From assembly GCA_022385805.1 (NCBI GenBank), contig MU277715.1, positions 153,368-217,367 on the forward strand: a stretch of DNA of 64,000 bases. Reading direction: 5' to 3'. Every line of letters begins with the position of its first letter. Position 1 is the stretch's first letter. Shown piece after piece: positions 1 through 12,564 of this stretch. The notes beneath the pieces are model-generated. The model did not search any database. It saw nothing but the letters and a program-made list of their open reading frames with translations, and had not been told where the DNA came from. A program made the position numbers and the translations under genes. The stretch is from Pilatotrama ljubarskyi (Eukaryota; Basidiomycota; Agaricomycetes; Polyporales; Polyporaceae).

Positions 1-1535
1 CAGATCCGCGAGATCCTGCCTGACGAGATCCAGTATTCGCCATTCATCCCGACACCGCCTGTGCAGCTCCCCGAGCCTTCTCGTTCGTCCAATCCATCTG
101 GGCATCCTTACGGCCCGTCATCCAAACGGACGAGCGAGTGGGGCTTTGCTGAAGCGCTCAGTCACACGATGCAGAGACCGCTCAGCACTGACAGCGGTCT
201 CGGGACGAGCGAGAATCACGACGTTCCAACCCCGGAGAGGATCAAAGTCTCGCATGTCCTCGAAGATTCGGACGACATCGTTGTCCTCAGTCCTGAACAG
301 GAGCCTGTAGAGGAGGATCTGGGTATGCTCTCGCCGCACTCCAAGGCATCGTCCGGTGTTCTAGAGAGTCGCGGACGCCGTCCTGGGGTGACTCGGGAAG
401 CGACGCAGGTCTCGTCTAATCACACCTTGGCTTCTTCCCCTATGGAGAACGTTAACCCTCCCGTGTTCAGGAAGGTGCCATCCGCGAGTCAGCGTAGCTT
501 CAACTCGTCTGGATCATCTCCAGGCGTTGTATCACAGCAGTCCTCTCCGCCACTGTCCCCCCGTCCCATCACGAACAACGACGACCTTGACCGCTTTCGC
601 GACCTGTTCTACCGGCCACCAGAGAGCAGGACGCCCTCGTCGGAAGACTCCCTGCCTCCCATCTCTCGCCGTCCAAGCGGGAACATCCCCATTGAGCTGA
701 CCGCGCGCAGTACTCGCACTCTGAGTGGGCTCACGTCGCTTGCGCGGCAGCTGAATGAGAACATCGAGGAGATGGAGGCATACGAGGCCATGGGTGAAGG
801 ATACGAACGTGATCGCGCATCGCCAATGTGGGGCGCGCGGTATGGCGGACTTGGCGGTCAGCGCCCGGACGATCTCGGGCCAGAGCCGACTCAAGTACTG
901 TCGCAGTCGCCACCGGGCCTGATCTATGAACGCGAAGGGACGGGAACGCCTCTGCGCCTCCCTATCCACGCGAACCTAGCGCTCTCACAGCCGTCAGACA
1001 ACATACCGGAGGACGTGGAGTCGTCAAGAGCCTCATCGATGTTGGAGCTGCCTGTCGAGGAGGATGACGAGAGTGAGTTTGGCATATGTGACATCTGCGC
1101 GCGGTCGCTGACATCCTCGTTACTCTAGACGTGCGTATTGGCGAAGTCGAGGCCGTTTCCACCCCACCCGTCTTCGCGACCCCCAAACGCTTCTCGACCC
1201 ACCTGTCCGCAGTCAACCACTCAGAAGGCGAGAGCCCAGTGGACGAGCGCGACTCCCGCCGCATCGTCTCGCAACAGTCGAGCCTCGGCGTACCGATGTC
1301 GTCCGACGCTGCGCGCGCGAGTTTCATGACCAACACCTCCGGCATGTCAGGCCTGTCAGACTTCCCGGCGCCGCCCAACCAGATCACGCCCGGCCACATG
1401 TCTATCCTTAACGCGTACTTCGGCGAGGGCGCGCACGACTACCGGGAGAGCCATTCGGATCTTTCGAGGCCTGGACTGGTGCGGGAAACCAGCCAGGCGA
1501 CCTTCGGACAGCAGCAGATGGGTGAGGCGCTCTAG
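1..1535 (+). CDS. C-terminal part of an unidentified Ser/Pro-rich protein (5' truncated by window edge)
   Basis: The reading frame is open from base 1, so the gene begins upstream of the window. Two exons are visible: 1-1072 and 1129-1535, joined across a 56-bp intron (GTGAGT donor at 1073, CTAG acceptor ending 1128). The join keeps frame and makes an Asn codon; the stop is at 1533-1535. The visible ~490 residues are low complexity, rich in Ser, Pro, Arg and acidic residues, with many S-P and R-x-x-S sites. This is typical of a disordered, phosphorylated regulatory tail. There is no transmembrane segment and no recognisable domain in this part. I do not recognise the family. The missing N-terminal part probably carries the domain that would name it. 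Confidence 0.75.
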
Positions 1536-4500
1536 GCCGTCCTGCGCCTGTACTCGTGCTTCGCGGGTTGGCGGACGGGCGGCCCTTACAGCGCCTCACT
1601 CCCACGCTATTCATTGTGTAATACTTGGTGCTACGGACGGTTCTGCGGTGTGATTCTGCTCGTTTTACAGAGCTGTTCTAACGGATTGTCGTATAATATC
1701 TGTGTTCGATCGGCTCGCACTGCCTGGCACGTGTAGAAACTCTTGCGCATCTCTCTTCCACTTCCGCTGTTGTTGCATGCATGCTTTCGTCTCCTGCCCT
1801 GTGTTTATTACTTCGATTATTGTCTATAAGTAGTTCCGTGTTGCGGAGGTGGTGTTGCGTTCTTGCCCACAACCGTTGTGCGTGTGTGTGACGATGCGAA
1901 GCGTCGTACCGGATAAGACGGCCTTCTGTGGCATACAACGTCTTGTGGTGAGTTCCTGATCTCTCGACCTCTCTTCTTCCGGAGCTCATCCTTAGACCTC
2001 CTCTTGGTGGCAGGCTCAATGCTGTTCATCGACCCGTGTTACTTGTCACCAACAAATCCGGATTCAACACATGCATAGTCGGGTCTCCTCCTCAAATCGA
2101 GGCAGTTGGGATATTGCTCAAGATTCGACATGTCGACCGGAACGCCCATGCTCTCCAGGCTTGGAATTATATTGTGTTCTCAAACCTGGGCCACTCCAAC
2201 CCTGAGAGCCAAGAGGAAGCTCAGCGTAGATACTACTGAAGCAGGCTTCTCGTTGTGTAACTACATTCAGAAGGCCCTGTGTACGTTGAAGGCCTCGACT
2301 TTTGGTCCATGTCCATTCAGGAGTGTTCCTGATCGAACAACCTTGGAAACGACTCAAACCACACAGGACCCAAATAGTGAGTATCTGCTGTACTGTCCCC
2401 TGCGGTGCTCACTCATGCGAGGTACGCAGACTGTCGCTACTCCTGGCTCCGCTCCCTCCATCCTCGTGGATCACGGTTACGCCAGTGCATCGTGCTGCTT
2501 CATAAGGTAGGGACAGTAGCACTGCAGATCAGACGTCTGCGTAGTGGCCCCGCACATTTCGATACTTTCCCTACTTATGCACCAGACCAACCTCGTTGCG
2601 TTCTGCAGGACACTCCACCAGCAATCTCGTGCTGCAGCGGAGGCATACCGCACGCTTGCACAAGGATGTAGGGCCAAGCATGCTGGGTACCGTCCTAGAG
2701 CCGGACTCCTCACGGGCCAAGCACTGTGTCCGCTTACCTACGGTGAGCGTCAGCTACTCGACGGCCGGGTCCTTCATGAGTGCTGACCGACCTCGCAGCC
2801 AGTCCGACGGGCTGCCCCGTCGACTATGGCGGAAGTGGAACGGGTAGCCTGGGTAGTGCATGCAGCCGAAGCCGGGACAAACCTCTTGTCGGAGTCAACC
2901 ATGGCCATATATGCCGAAGCGGCTTCCCTCTGCGCACACATCCTCCGTTGACACGCATCCCGCGCCTGCGGTGAACCTTGCGAGCGCAGGATCGGGCTAT
3001 TGTTGGCTCGGCGTCGAGTCAGCGTGAATGTGACCTGGTAAAGTGGCGGATCGTCGCTTTCGATTCTGGACTGCTGGGCCCGCCGGCATGCGAATATTAG
3101 CACGGTGCTGTAGGAGCTCACCAAGTTGCTGGGGTACGTGAGAAGCGGCGGGCCCGTTTCCCGGGTGAGGTACTCGCCAGTGGTCAGAGAGCCAACTAAA
3201 AGGTTCCACCAAGGATGAGAAGTGCGAGTGTCGCAGGGAATTTGTGAAGCAGCGTTCTAGCCTCCACGACGGTTCTTGCCCCCGCATCTCCCGCGAGGTG
3301 GTGCGTGAGCATGAGCCTCCTCCAGGATGCGGTACCGCATTGACAGTGTATAGCAGACTCTCTCGCTTCGTTCGCGCTCTCGTGGTCATTTCTGCCAATT
3401 CAGCAAGTGGTCCTGATCGTCAACTCGTACCCATATGTTGTCGGGATCACAGGAGGCTGTTGTACATACCTCGCCTCCATGGCCAGACCTGGTGGGACAA
3501 TAGCCGCTGATATATTGCTCCATGCGGGTGCGTGTACTTGCGTCCACATCCTCACGCTCGGCGGATATCCAACGCAGAGATACGAAGAGTCGCAGGTCGG
3601 ACGGTGGGCACGGTAACAGGGCAAAAGCGACAAGAATGTTGCCAAGCCAAGAAGACCATATTGCCGATACTTGCACCGCGAGCGCAGCAGGTGGCAACCT
3701 TGAAACGTCGAGCAACGTACAACCAAGCTTTCGCCAACCCGCCACGCAGTGGCAGAAACCATGCACGTTCTCGAAGGGGAATGAGCAGCGCGCACATCGT
3801 TCGGGCTTGGCACTTCCACCTCGACCGCCACAGGAAGGATCGGCAGGGGGAGTCGTGCCAGCGCTGTCCAATAGCCTACGCTCGTCGCACACGCGCGTGC
3901 GTGCTTCCCCCAACCATTTCGCGGCCACACCTCGGAGCTCGGTTCTCGCGCTGAGCCCAAGGAAGCCTAGGCAGGTCGCTATCAGATAGGAGGTCTGCAG
4001 CTCAGAAAGAAAGACGAGGCGTCGCACGCATTTCGAAAAGCACTTTTTCTCCGCCAAGGTCCAGAGTGAAGCCTGATGAAGCGGCGCAAGCCACGAACGT
4101 CGACTGGCTCGGAGCTCTGGAGCATTGGGCGCTTCACTTTCAGCACCAAGGATCTTCCAAGTTCCGCTGGCGGATAGGAGCGACTACTACTCCGTCGGTG
4201 CCACCAAATCATCGTCTCCAGCTCATACTGCAGAGGCCTGGAGCTCTGCGCCTCTCCAATAAAGATCGAGAATATTGAGAGGTCCCTGCGCTGACTACTA
4301 GACGTCCGTGAAAGAACCGCCGGCACAACAGCATGCACGACAAGGGAGGTAGGCTAAGGGAGGGTACGGGCGGGATATTGTGTAAGCGCTCGCCGGTTCT
4401 GCACGATCGGTGTGTGAGAGTAACGGCCTGTGGGTCAGCAGGCCCGCTTTCCTCGGACATCTTCGTCCACGGTCATCGTGTGCTTTCGAGGGGCGGACAG

Positions 4501-7500
4501 AATCGCACACGGCCAAGTGTGGGTAGGTTGCGACGGCGACGGCGACGGAACTCTCATACACACAGACGATAGATAGCCAACCAACTAGCATAAACGGCGC
4601 ACGGTGACGGAGCGGCAAGTCCACCTAGCCCGAGACTCAGACACGTCGCTGTATATACCAGATACGAGTTATATCCCAATCCGAGGTGGGGCAGCGCCGC
4701 GCAGTCGAGTCGCAGCATCATATCCCAGGGCACTGCGAACCTTCTGGCTCTGGCACCGCAGGTGCAATGCGTCCGGGTGCACAAGGAGCAGAACGGCGCG
4801 CCCGAGACTGAAATACACACATCCGACCCGAGTCCGATTCGCGTCGCAGCAAGCAACGGGCAGGAGCAAGGCAGCTGTCACTGAGCATAGGAGCCTCGAG
4901 GTGGTCGTGCGTGCGTGCCGTACAGTACGGACAGAACGTGAGCCACCTCGCTAGAACCTGAGTTACTGCGCTCCGCAAGCTTCTTCGTGCTTCGCCGTGC
5001 TTCGTGGGCAGTCTTGTTGCCGTGCCCGGCCTCCCCAAGCGCGTTCACAGTACGAGAGACTCGAGAAGCCTCGCGAGATGACGGCATGTCCGCACCTCCT
5101 GCTTAGCAAGTTCAGTAGGGAAGGAGGGCTCGAGCTGAGGTAATCGAGTAGGCGAGCGCATAGTGCTTAGGTGTGCGCAGGCAGATAGACACCCAACCCT
5201 CGGCGTTCCGGTCGCTGCTCGCATATGACGCAGCGGGGGACCATTCTCGACTCGGGTTTGTTTAGACTCTTGAACTGTGGCTGCGTCCGCGTCGAGTCGG
5301 GCTACCCTCGAAGGCGCTATGAGATATGACGTCGACCCGCGCTGGGGATTGGCAGCGCAGCGGATGGGTGGGAGGGCGCTGGAACGGAGAGGATGGCGCG
5401 GAGACTGGAGTACGTACCTGGATAAGTATAGTGGAGATGCACCGGTCAAGGATGATGCCACATCTGCGTCCTCATGACTTGGCGCGCACTCCGGTGATGG
5501 CGGCCCCGCAGCAAGCCTGCAACTCGTCGCAGATACAGATGCAGACGCGAAAGCCAAGCCCGCCGACGCGGGGAGGAACGAGGAGCAGCGGAGATGAGGA
5601 GGATGAGAGCAGGGCGCGGACGCGCGGGTCGTACCGTCGTCGGGGCACGTCGCTCAAAGAGGAAATACTCGGGCGACGCGAGATCGCATCGAGACATCAG
5701 ATCTGCGTCGTCGAACGCGTCCGCCAGCACCGCAATCTCCCACCCGAATCTTATCACGCCCTCATCGGCTAATTTCGGTGTGAGGTCATCTCCTCATCCC
5801 TTTGCCGCCGGCCACCACATCGTCCCCGGTCCGACACCGGCCTCAGTCTATATTTGGGCCGGCTCCTGGCCAATTGCTCGCCTGCCGAACGCAAAGCCGG
5901 GCGTGCCGTGCAGCTAGCCGCCGGACCCCTTCCTCTTCCGGCGAATTCTGACAAAACTCGGGCGAAAGAAAGGGCAGAATGCATTTTTTTTCGCCCGGCG
6001 TCGATCTTGCGGCGGGCGTGCGGGATCGGGTTTGGATCGGGACCCTCGTCGGGCGTGCGTACAGGTAAGAACGTTCTGTAAGCAGCGATTGCGAAGGTAT
6101 GCAGCCGTCCGACTCTGCAGGGTACGCTCGGAATGCTTACAGGATGGACGAGCGTCGGACGCGGGTCGGGACCGTGGACCTCGCCGCACCCATCGGTACC
6201 GAGCTCGTGCGCGCGCGATGGAGGGCGCGATACGGCGGGACGTGCGCGATGGATCGGATAGCGGGCAAGAACCAGGAGAAGATCCTGCGCCACGACGAAG
6301 AAGCTCGCGTCGGGTGGGCGGGAGGCGACCTGATCGACGCAACGGCTGCAACGTGCCATGCAGGACTGCGCATTCTGCTCCCGCCCCTCGCACCGGGAGC
6401 CGGAGGGATGAGGAGGTTGCAGCATATAGCCGACGTGCCATGGGGAGGGGGACGCGACGACGGTGACCCGCCCCAAGGACAGTGCACACGTTGTCGCGGA
6501 TTGCAACGGTTGTTCGTTCACATAGGCGAGCCCGGGGACGGGAGAAGCTCACTGTCGGTTGACCTGGACCTGGCGTGTGCCCCCGCAGCCCGCACGCTGA
6601 AATGTCAAACGCACTCGCGTCGCTGGTCGAACGAGAAACGGGGTCGGACTCTGTGCGCATCAAGTAGCCGTGATGCTGGGGCGCGAATGGCGAATCACCA
6701 CACTCCGACAGAGGTGGGAGCGTCTCCGAGCGTGGACTGATGTCGAACACGGAGACCTGTGCACGTCCGCCGCCGCGTCTTCCCATCCCCTGCCAGTACG
6801 CGCTCGATAGAATCCTGTCAAAAACTACTCTCAGAGCAGCGTGAGCGTGTCGAAAGTCAGACAATCGTATGCGTTCCTGCGACACCCATCCAACGGTCTT
6901 CACCTCTATTGCTGGAGGTCGTCAGCGTGTTGACACGCCGCACAGCTGTGAGACGCGACGGTCTGCGAGGGGCTCAACATCTCGTCCGTCTACAGGCGCG
7001 GCCGGTCAGAATTTCTGGATTGTCGCCGCATAAATCCCGATGAAAGCGACGCCTGCGCCGCACGCCGCCGCGAGGTGATCGCATGTTCTTCGTCCATCCG
7101 TTTGAGCCTGCCACGCACGGGCGAATGACGCAAATGGGCGTTATGTGGCTGGAGGTGTATGTACAGTGTGCCCGGCAGTGCGTTGAAGCAGCGGACGGCG
7201 GTAATCAGGACAAGCCCAACGGACGTCCCGCGATAAGCACAGGCTGGTGTGGACAAGCCCTTCTTCGAACGAAGATTGTATGATCATGCACTGAACAGTC
7301 GATTTCAAGCAGACGAGCATTGCCTTTGCTAGCGTCTCAAGTGCGAGCGGGGAAGGTGCGTATGTACGAACCTGATAGCGAAGTGATACATCATATCCGA
7401 GACTGCGCCCATCATTGAATGATGAGCTGCCAGCGTGATCATTGGTCGTCCGTCCCCGGGCCAATGGCGGAATACATAGTTGCTCTCGAGGGTTGTGTGG

Positions 7501-8016
7501 CTGCACACGACACGATTGACGAGGGAGAAGCTGATGAGGACGATGGGTAGCAACCGCCAAGGCCCGATATGGCGCGTGGGAAGGTCGCCCATTGCCCAAA
7601 CGGGGGGCGCCCCCGCGCGCCGGCGACATCGCGACAGCAGGGAGGCGCGATTGCGGCTGGATGATAGATGGAAGCGAGGCGGCTGGTAGACATGTGCGGC
7701 GTCTGGCGGGGCTGCCCGACGTCGTATCTGACGGCGAGTGCGACGCCCGAGGCGTTCCCGTGCTGCCCCGAGCGTGCTGAGAGCATCGCGCGGGTTCGCT
7801 GGTGCCGGGGAAGGCAGCGGGAATCCGCGCAAAATGCAGAGGCCGGGTCGGAGGGAGCGGCCGACGGACGATCAGAGCAAAAAGGAGAAGGAAGGCGAGC
7901 CGGAGACTTGGATTGGCCCGGATCAAGTTGGAATCAGGACGGCGCCGGGCTCGGCGGCGTCTGGGAATTTTGTTTGGGGGTGTTTGCGAGGGGACCTGGC
8001 AGATGGGAGACTGGTG
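1536..8016. other. 6.5-kb stretch without a supportable gene, upstream of the H+-ATPase gene
   Basis: Open frames exist on both strands (longest on the minus strand near 5914-6903 and 3386-4057), but they overlap each other in several frames. They translate to Arg/Ser/Pro-rich, domain-free sequence and have no intron structure that improves them. I read them as chance frames in GC-rich DNA. No tRNA, terminal inverted repeat or tandem repeat was recognised. The region probably contains the 3' UTR of the preceding gene and a long regulatory region for PMA1. A non-coding RNA cannot be excluded by eye. Confidence 0.5.
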
Positions 8017-8017
8017 G

Positions 8018-8189
8018 ATATTTAAGAGTCTGGCGGCTGCCAGCGTCGTTCCATCCTTCCTCCACCTCTTCCTCCCTCTCCGCTGCAGCTTCCTCCGCCC
8101 TCGCTATACGCGACAGCTACTAGCTACCCCTAGGGTTTACCCTACCGCCCTCACCCCCACCCACCCCCGCCTCCCCCCTTCGTCTGCTC
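8018..8189 (+). promoter_or_regulatory. TATA-like box and pyrimidine-rich leader of the H+-ATPase gene
   Basis: An ATATTTAA element lies at 8018-8025, about 165 bp before the start codon. It is followed by a strongly CT-rich tract (about 8045-8185) running up to the ATG at 8190. A TATA-like box plus a CT-rich block before the transcription start or ATG is common for highly expressed fungal genes. The transcription start itself is inferred, not seen. Confidence 0.5.
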
Positions 8190-11100
8190 ATGTCGGATCC
8201 CAAGGTCGAGAAGGAGGCCGGCTCCACCGAGCCGGCTCAGGCCCCCGCACCCGAGCCCGAAAAGAAGAAGAGAGAGTACAAGGATTTTGGCCATGACGAG
8301 GAGGAGAAGCCGAGCCGTGAGTTTTTTGTCGCGCGTTGTCGCTCGTTCGGGCGGTTCTGATCGTGTTTGCGCATTTAGACGCCAAGGTGGACATGTCGCA
8401 GATCCAACTCAAGGCCGAGGACCTCTACGACAAGGAGAAGGTCGACCTGGAGACTATCGTTGTCGACGATGTCTTCAAGCTCCTTCAGTGCGACGAAAAC
8501 GGTCTGACTGACGAGGAGGCCGCTCGCCGTCTCGAGCTTTTCGGTCCTAACAAGCTCGAGAGCGAAGAGCAGAACCCCTTCCTTCAGGTATGTTCTATTC
8601 ATTTCGTCTGTCCGACATCCGTCTAATGATTTTGCGCAGTTCCTCAGTTTCATGTGGAACCCGCTCTCCTGGGTCATGGAGGCTGCTGCCCTGGTCGCTA
8701 TCGCCCTGTCGAACGGCGAGCACCGTCCCCCGGACTGGGAGGATTTCGTCGGTATCGTCACTCTGTTGCTCATCAACTCGGCTATTGGTTTCTACGAGGA
8801 GCGGAATGCGGGTAACGCTGTGAAGGCGCTCATGGACTCGCTCGCCCCCAAGGCGAAGGTCAAGCGTGCTGGTCAATGGCGCGAAATTGAGTCTTCCTAC
8901 CTCGTTCCCGGCGACATGATCTCGTTCAAGATTGGTGACATTGTTCCCGCCGACTGCCGTCTGACCGAGGCCATCAACGTCTCGATCGACCAGGCTGCCC
9001 TCACTGGCGAGTCGCTTCCCCAGAGCAAGAAGCTTGGTGACCAGTGTTTCTCGTGCGTACATTCCCACACTCGGAGTGATGTCATATGCTAACCCGGTCT
9101 TCCCGCGCAGTGGCTCGACTTGCAAGCAGGGCGAGGCTGAGGGTGTCGTCATCTCCACCGGCCCGAACACGTTCTTCGGTCGCGCCGCGAACCTGGTCGG
9201 CCAGGACGATGACACCACTGGTCACTTGCAGAAGATTCTCGCCCAGATCGGGTCCTTCTGCTTGGTCGTCATCGGTATCTTCGTTCTCGCCGAGATCTTC
9301 TGCTTGTACGCCGGCTTCCGTTACTCGTACCGTCGCGGTCTCGACAACATTTTGGTGCTCTTGATCGGTGGTATCCCCATTGCCATGCCCACCGTCTTGT
9401 CTGTCACTCTCGCCGTTGGTGCTCAGCAGCTTGCCAAGTACAAGGCCATCGTCACCCGTATCACGGCCATCGAGGAGCTTGCTGCCGTCACCATCCTGTG
9501 CTCAGACAAGACCGGTACGCTCACCACCAACAAGCTCACCATCGACCGTGACACGATCCGCACGTACGGCCCCTTCTCCGCTGAGGACGTTATCCTTCTC
9601 GCCGCGTACGCTTCCCGCACGGAGAATCAGGATGCCATCGACCAGTGCGTTGTTGGCGCCATCGGCGACCCCTCTCGTGCCCGCGCTGGCATCAAGCTCC
9701 TGGACTTCAAGCCCTTCAACCCTGTCGACAAGCGTACCGAGATTACCTACCTGGAGGAGTCGTCCGGCAAGCTCAAGCGCGTCACCAAGGGTATGACTGG
9801 TATCATCATCGAACTCTGCACCCGCAACAAGACAGAGGAGCTCGAGTCCCGTCTCGAGGCCGACGTCGAGGAGTTCGCTCAGCGTGGTCTCCGTGCGCTT
9901 GCGGTTGCCTACGAGGAGGTTGAGGGTACCGACCCGGAGGGTGAGGGTAACGGCTTCGAGCTCATCGGCCTCCTTGCCATCTTTGATCCCCCTCGTGAGG
10001 ATACCAAGCAGACCATCGATGATGCCCTCGCTCTCGGTGTCAAGGTCAAGATGGTTACGGGTGACCAGCTCGCTATCGCGAAGGAGACTGGCCGTCGTCT
10101 TGGCCTCGGCGACCACATGTACCCCGCCAAGGTTCTCAAGGACGGCCCCGAGCCTGGCAGCCGCTTCAGGAATCTCGACGAGATGATCCTCGACGCCGAC
10201 GGTTTTGCTGGTGTCTTCCCCGAGCACAAGTACGAGATTGTCAAGCGTCTCCAGGCCCTTGGCCACCTGTGCGCCATGACTGGTGATGGTGCTAACGACG
10301 CCCCCGCGCTCTCTCGTGCCAACGTCGGTATCGCTGTCGAGGGTGCCACGGATGCTGCTCGCTCCGCTGCGGATATCGTCTTGACGGAGCCCGGTCTCTC
10401 GACCATCGTCCACGCCATCCGCGGCTCGCGTATCATCTTCCAGCGTATGCGCAACTACGCCATCTACGCGTGCGCTGTGACGATCCGTATTGTCGTATGC
10501 TTCTCCATCCTGGCCTTTGCGTTCAAGTTCGACTTCCCTCCGTTCATGGTCCTGATCATTGCACTACTGAACGACGGTACCATCATGACCCTCTCGGTCG
10601 ACCGTGTCTTGCCCTCGAACTCCCCGGACAGTTGGGATCTCGCCGAGATCTTCGCTTTCGCCGTTGCGTACGGTCTCTACCTCACGCTGTCGACCATCGC
10701 GCTCGTCGCTATCATCATCCGCACGACCTGGTTCTACGACAAGTTTGGTGTCACCCTGCACAACGGTGCTCACCAGGCTACGGACCACAACGACCCTCAG
10801 CTGCACATGATCGTGTACCTTCAGGTTGCCATCATCTCGCAGGCGCTCATCTTCGTCACCCGTTCGCACGGCTTCTTCTTCATGGAGCGTCCTTCGGTTG
10901 CGCTGTTCGCTGCGTTCTGCATTGCTCAGCTCGTGTCGTCGATCATCGCTGCGTACGGCAACTGGGGCTTCACCAACATCCAGGCTATCTCTGGTGGCTG
11001 GATTGGTATCGTCTGGATCTGGGTATGTATTCTCTTACCCACCTACTTTCGAACGTCTGCTGATCATGTTATCCTCAGGATATCGTCTGGTTCTTCCCTC

Positions 11101-11405
11101 TCGACCTGATCAAGTTCGCGATGAAGGCTACGATCATCAAATCCCTCCGTGCCCGTCATCATGCGGCCCTCGCTGCGCAGACTGCGGAGAGCGGCGTCCC
11201 AATGACTCGCACGACTTCGCGCGCGGCGTCGGTGCACGAGTCGCTGTACTCGAACCGTGTCTCCTTCCTCCGTCGTGCCGCCCGCAAGGTCGGCTTCGGC
11301 CAAAAGATCTCGATGAAGCCCGAGGAGCTGCAGCGCTTCAGCTCTATCCAGGCTGCTCGCACTGGCAGCGTGCTCGCGCGCCACCCCTCTAGACCGACCG
11401 CTTAG
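8190..11405 (+). CDS. PMA1: Plasma-membrane proton-pumping P-type (P3A) ATPase
   Basis: Five exons: 8190-8316, 8379-8587, 8640-9052, 9111-11022 and 11079-11405, encoding 995 aa. The enzyme hydrolyses ATP to export H+ across the plasma membrane, setting membrane potential and cytosolic pH and powering nutrient symporters. Diagnostic motifs are seen in order: TGES (actuator loop, residues 234-237), the phosphorylation motif DKTGTLT (Asp382), and the hinge GDGAND (641-646). Two hydrophobic hairpins precede the large cytosolic loop and six hydrophobic segments follow it, which fits ten membrane spans. The N-terminus is short and charged. The C-terminal tail is rich in Ser/Arg, as in fungal pumps whose tail is autoinhibitory. 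Length matches fungal Pma1. Codon choice is strongly biased to C-ending codons, as expected for a highly expressed gene. Family identity is certain. Confidence 0.97.
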
Positions 11406-12564
11406 ACGCGGACGTTGCGCAACGACATGCCCGGACGACCCCTCTCTCCCCTTCCCCATCTACCCTAGACCGTAACGTGTAGCGAACGAAGGCAGCAGCA
11501 GCTTGTGGTGTCATTCTTCCTCTCCCGCGTATCTCACTTCGACGCCCATACCCCGTCAGCTTGACCCACACCCCCCGCGTAACTCTAGATCTCACTAGTG
11601 TGCCCCCTGCCCTCGTTTTGTTCCACGGCGCGTCGGCTGCGTCCGGAGAGTGTTGTGCACGTTCGTTTTCTCGGAATTGTCTGCCATATCATGACCTGTA
11701 TCAGCCTGTCCCCCTTCCGTTGCACATCGCGAAGGGGACAGCTCACGTTTGGTCCTCTCAGCATCTCACGACGTTGTCGCGGTATCACTTAGTAATTAAT
11801 CTCATATACACACTCACGCGTAGGACAGCAGACGACACACTTTGCTACAGTCTACTACCGTAACGAAAGGAAAAGTAATAAATGCAGTTCATAGAGCAAT
11901 CCTAACCTGGTTGTGAGCGCAAGAGATAAACAGAGCGGGAGAAGCAAAGGGTTAAGACTCCGCGACGACGGAGTTGTTTCTCTCGAGCTGTGCCAGCGTG
12001 TTTCCCGGTGCAGAACATCGCAGCGTGTTCAGCACAACGAGAAGTGCAAGAAAGCGGGTGCTTGTAAGGCTGAGTCTGGTCAGTCGCTGAACGCTTATGA
12101 AGGACAGGTTCTTGTTGGCGATCTAACTACATTCTGCCGGTAGCCTCTCAACCATGCACGTCTGCGAAGTACGTGCCGCAACACCGAGTTTGCGTCTGCT
12201 CCCAATGATTTGCAGAACCTATCCCTCCGTGTGAGCGTATACTAGTCTCCGGATGTCGTGCGAGTACTAACACGACGCCCCAGGACGACGCATAGACGCA
12301 TGAAGAAGTCCTGGCTGTTCCCGATATGGGGGAGGATGTTGACAGCCAGACAACGAGCCACGAACGAACCTTAATCCGCACGCCCTCTTGTCCCCGCTCG
12401 ACATGCGTTTGCCTCTTGCTTTCGTACCACCACCATCGTCTGCCGCGCAAGTGTCGGACCCCGTCCCGTCTTGCGCGCAGCCGCCGCCGTCCCCGTAGTC
12501 CGAACAGGTGTTGTCGTAGTCCCTCCTGATCGTTCAACAGGGGTTCCACGGACAACGGCCAGCC
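11406..12564. other. Intergenic region after PMA1
   Basis: This holds the presumptive 3' UTR of the H+-ATPase gene (AT-richer around 11790-11900, with AATAA-like stretches) and the upstream region of the next gene. No supported gene, RNA or repeat was seen. Confidence 0.5.

Noticed and set aside
3386..4057. 223-codon minus-strand frame
   Set aside because: Overlaps equally long frames on both strands and has no recognisable domain, signal or intron structure.
5914..6903. Long minus-strand open frame (329 codons) in the PMA1 upstream region
   Set aside because: Arg/Ser/Pro-rich translation without a domain, overlapped by long frames in other phases on both strands; typical of chance frames in GC-rich DNA.
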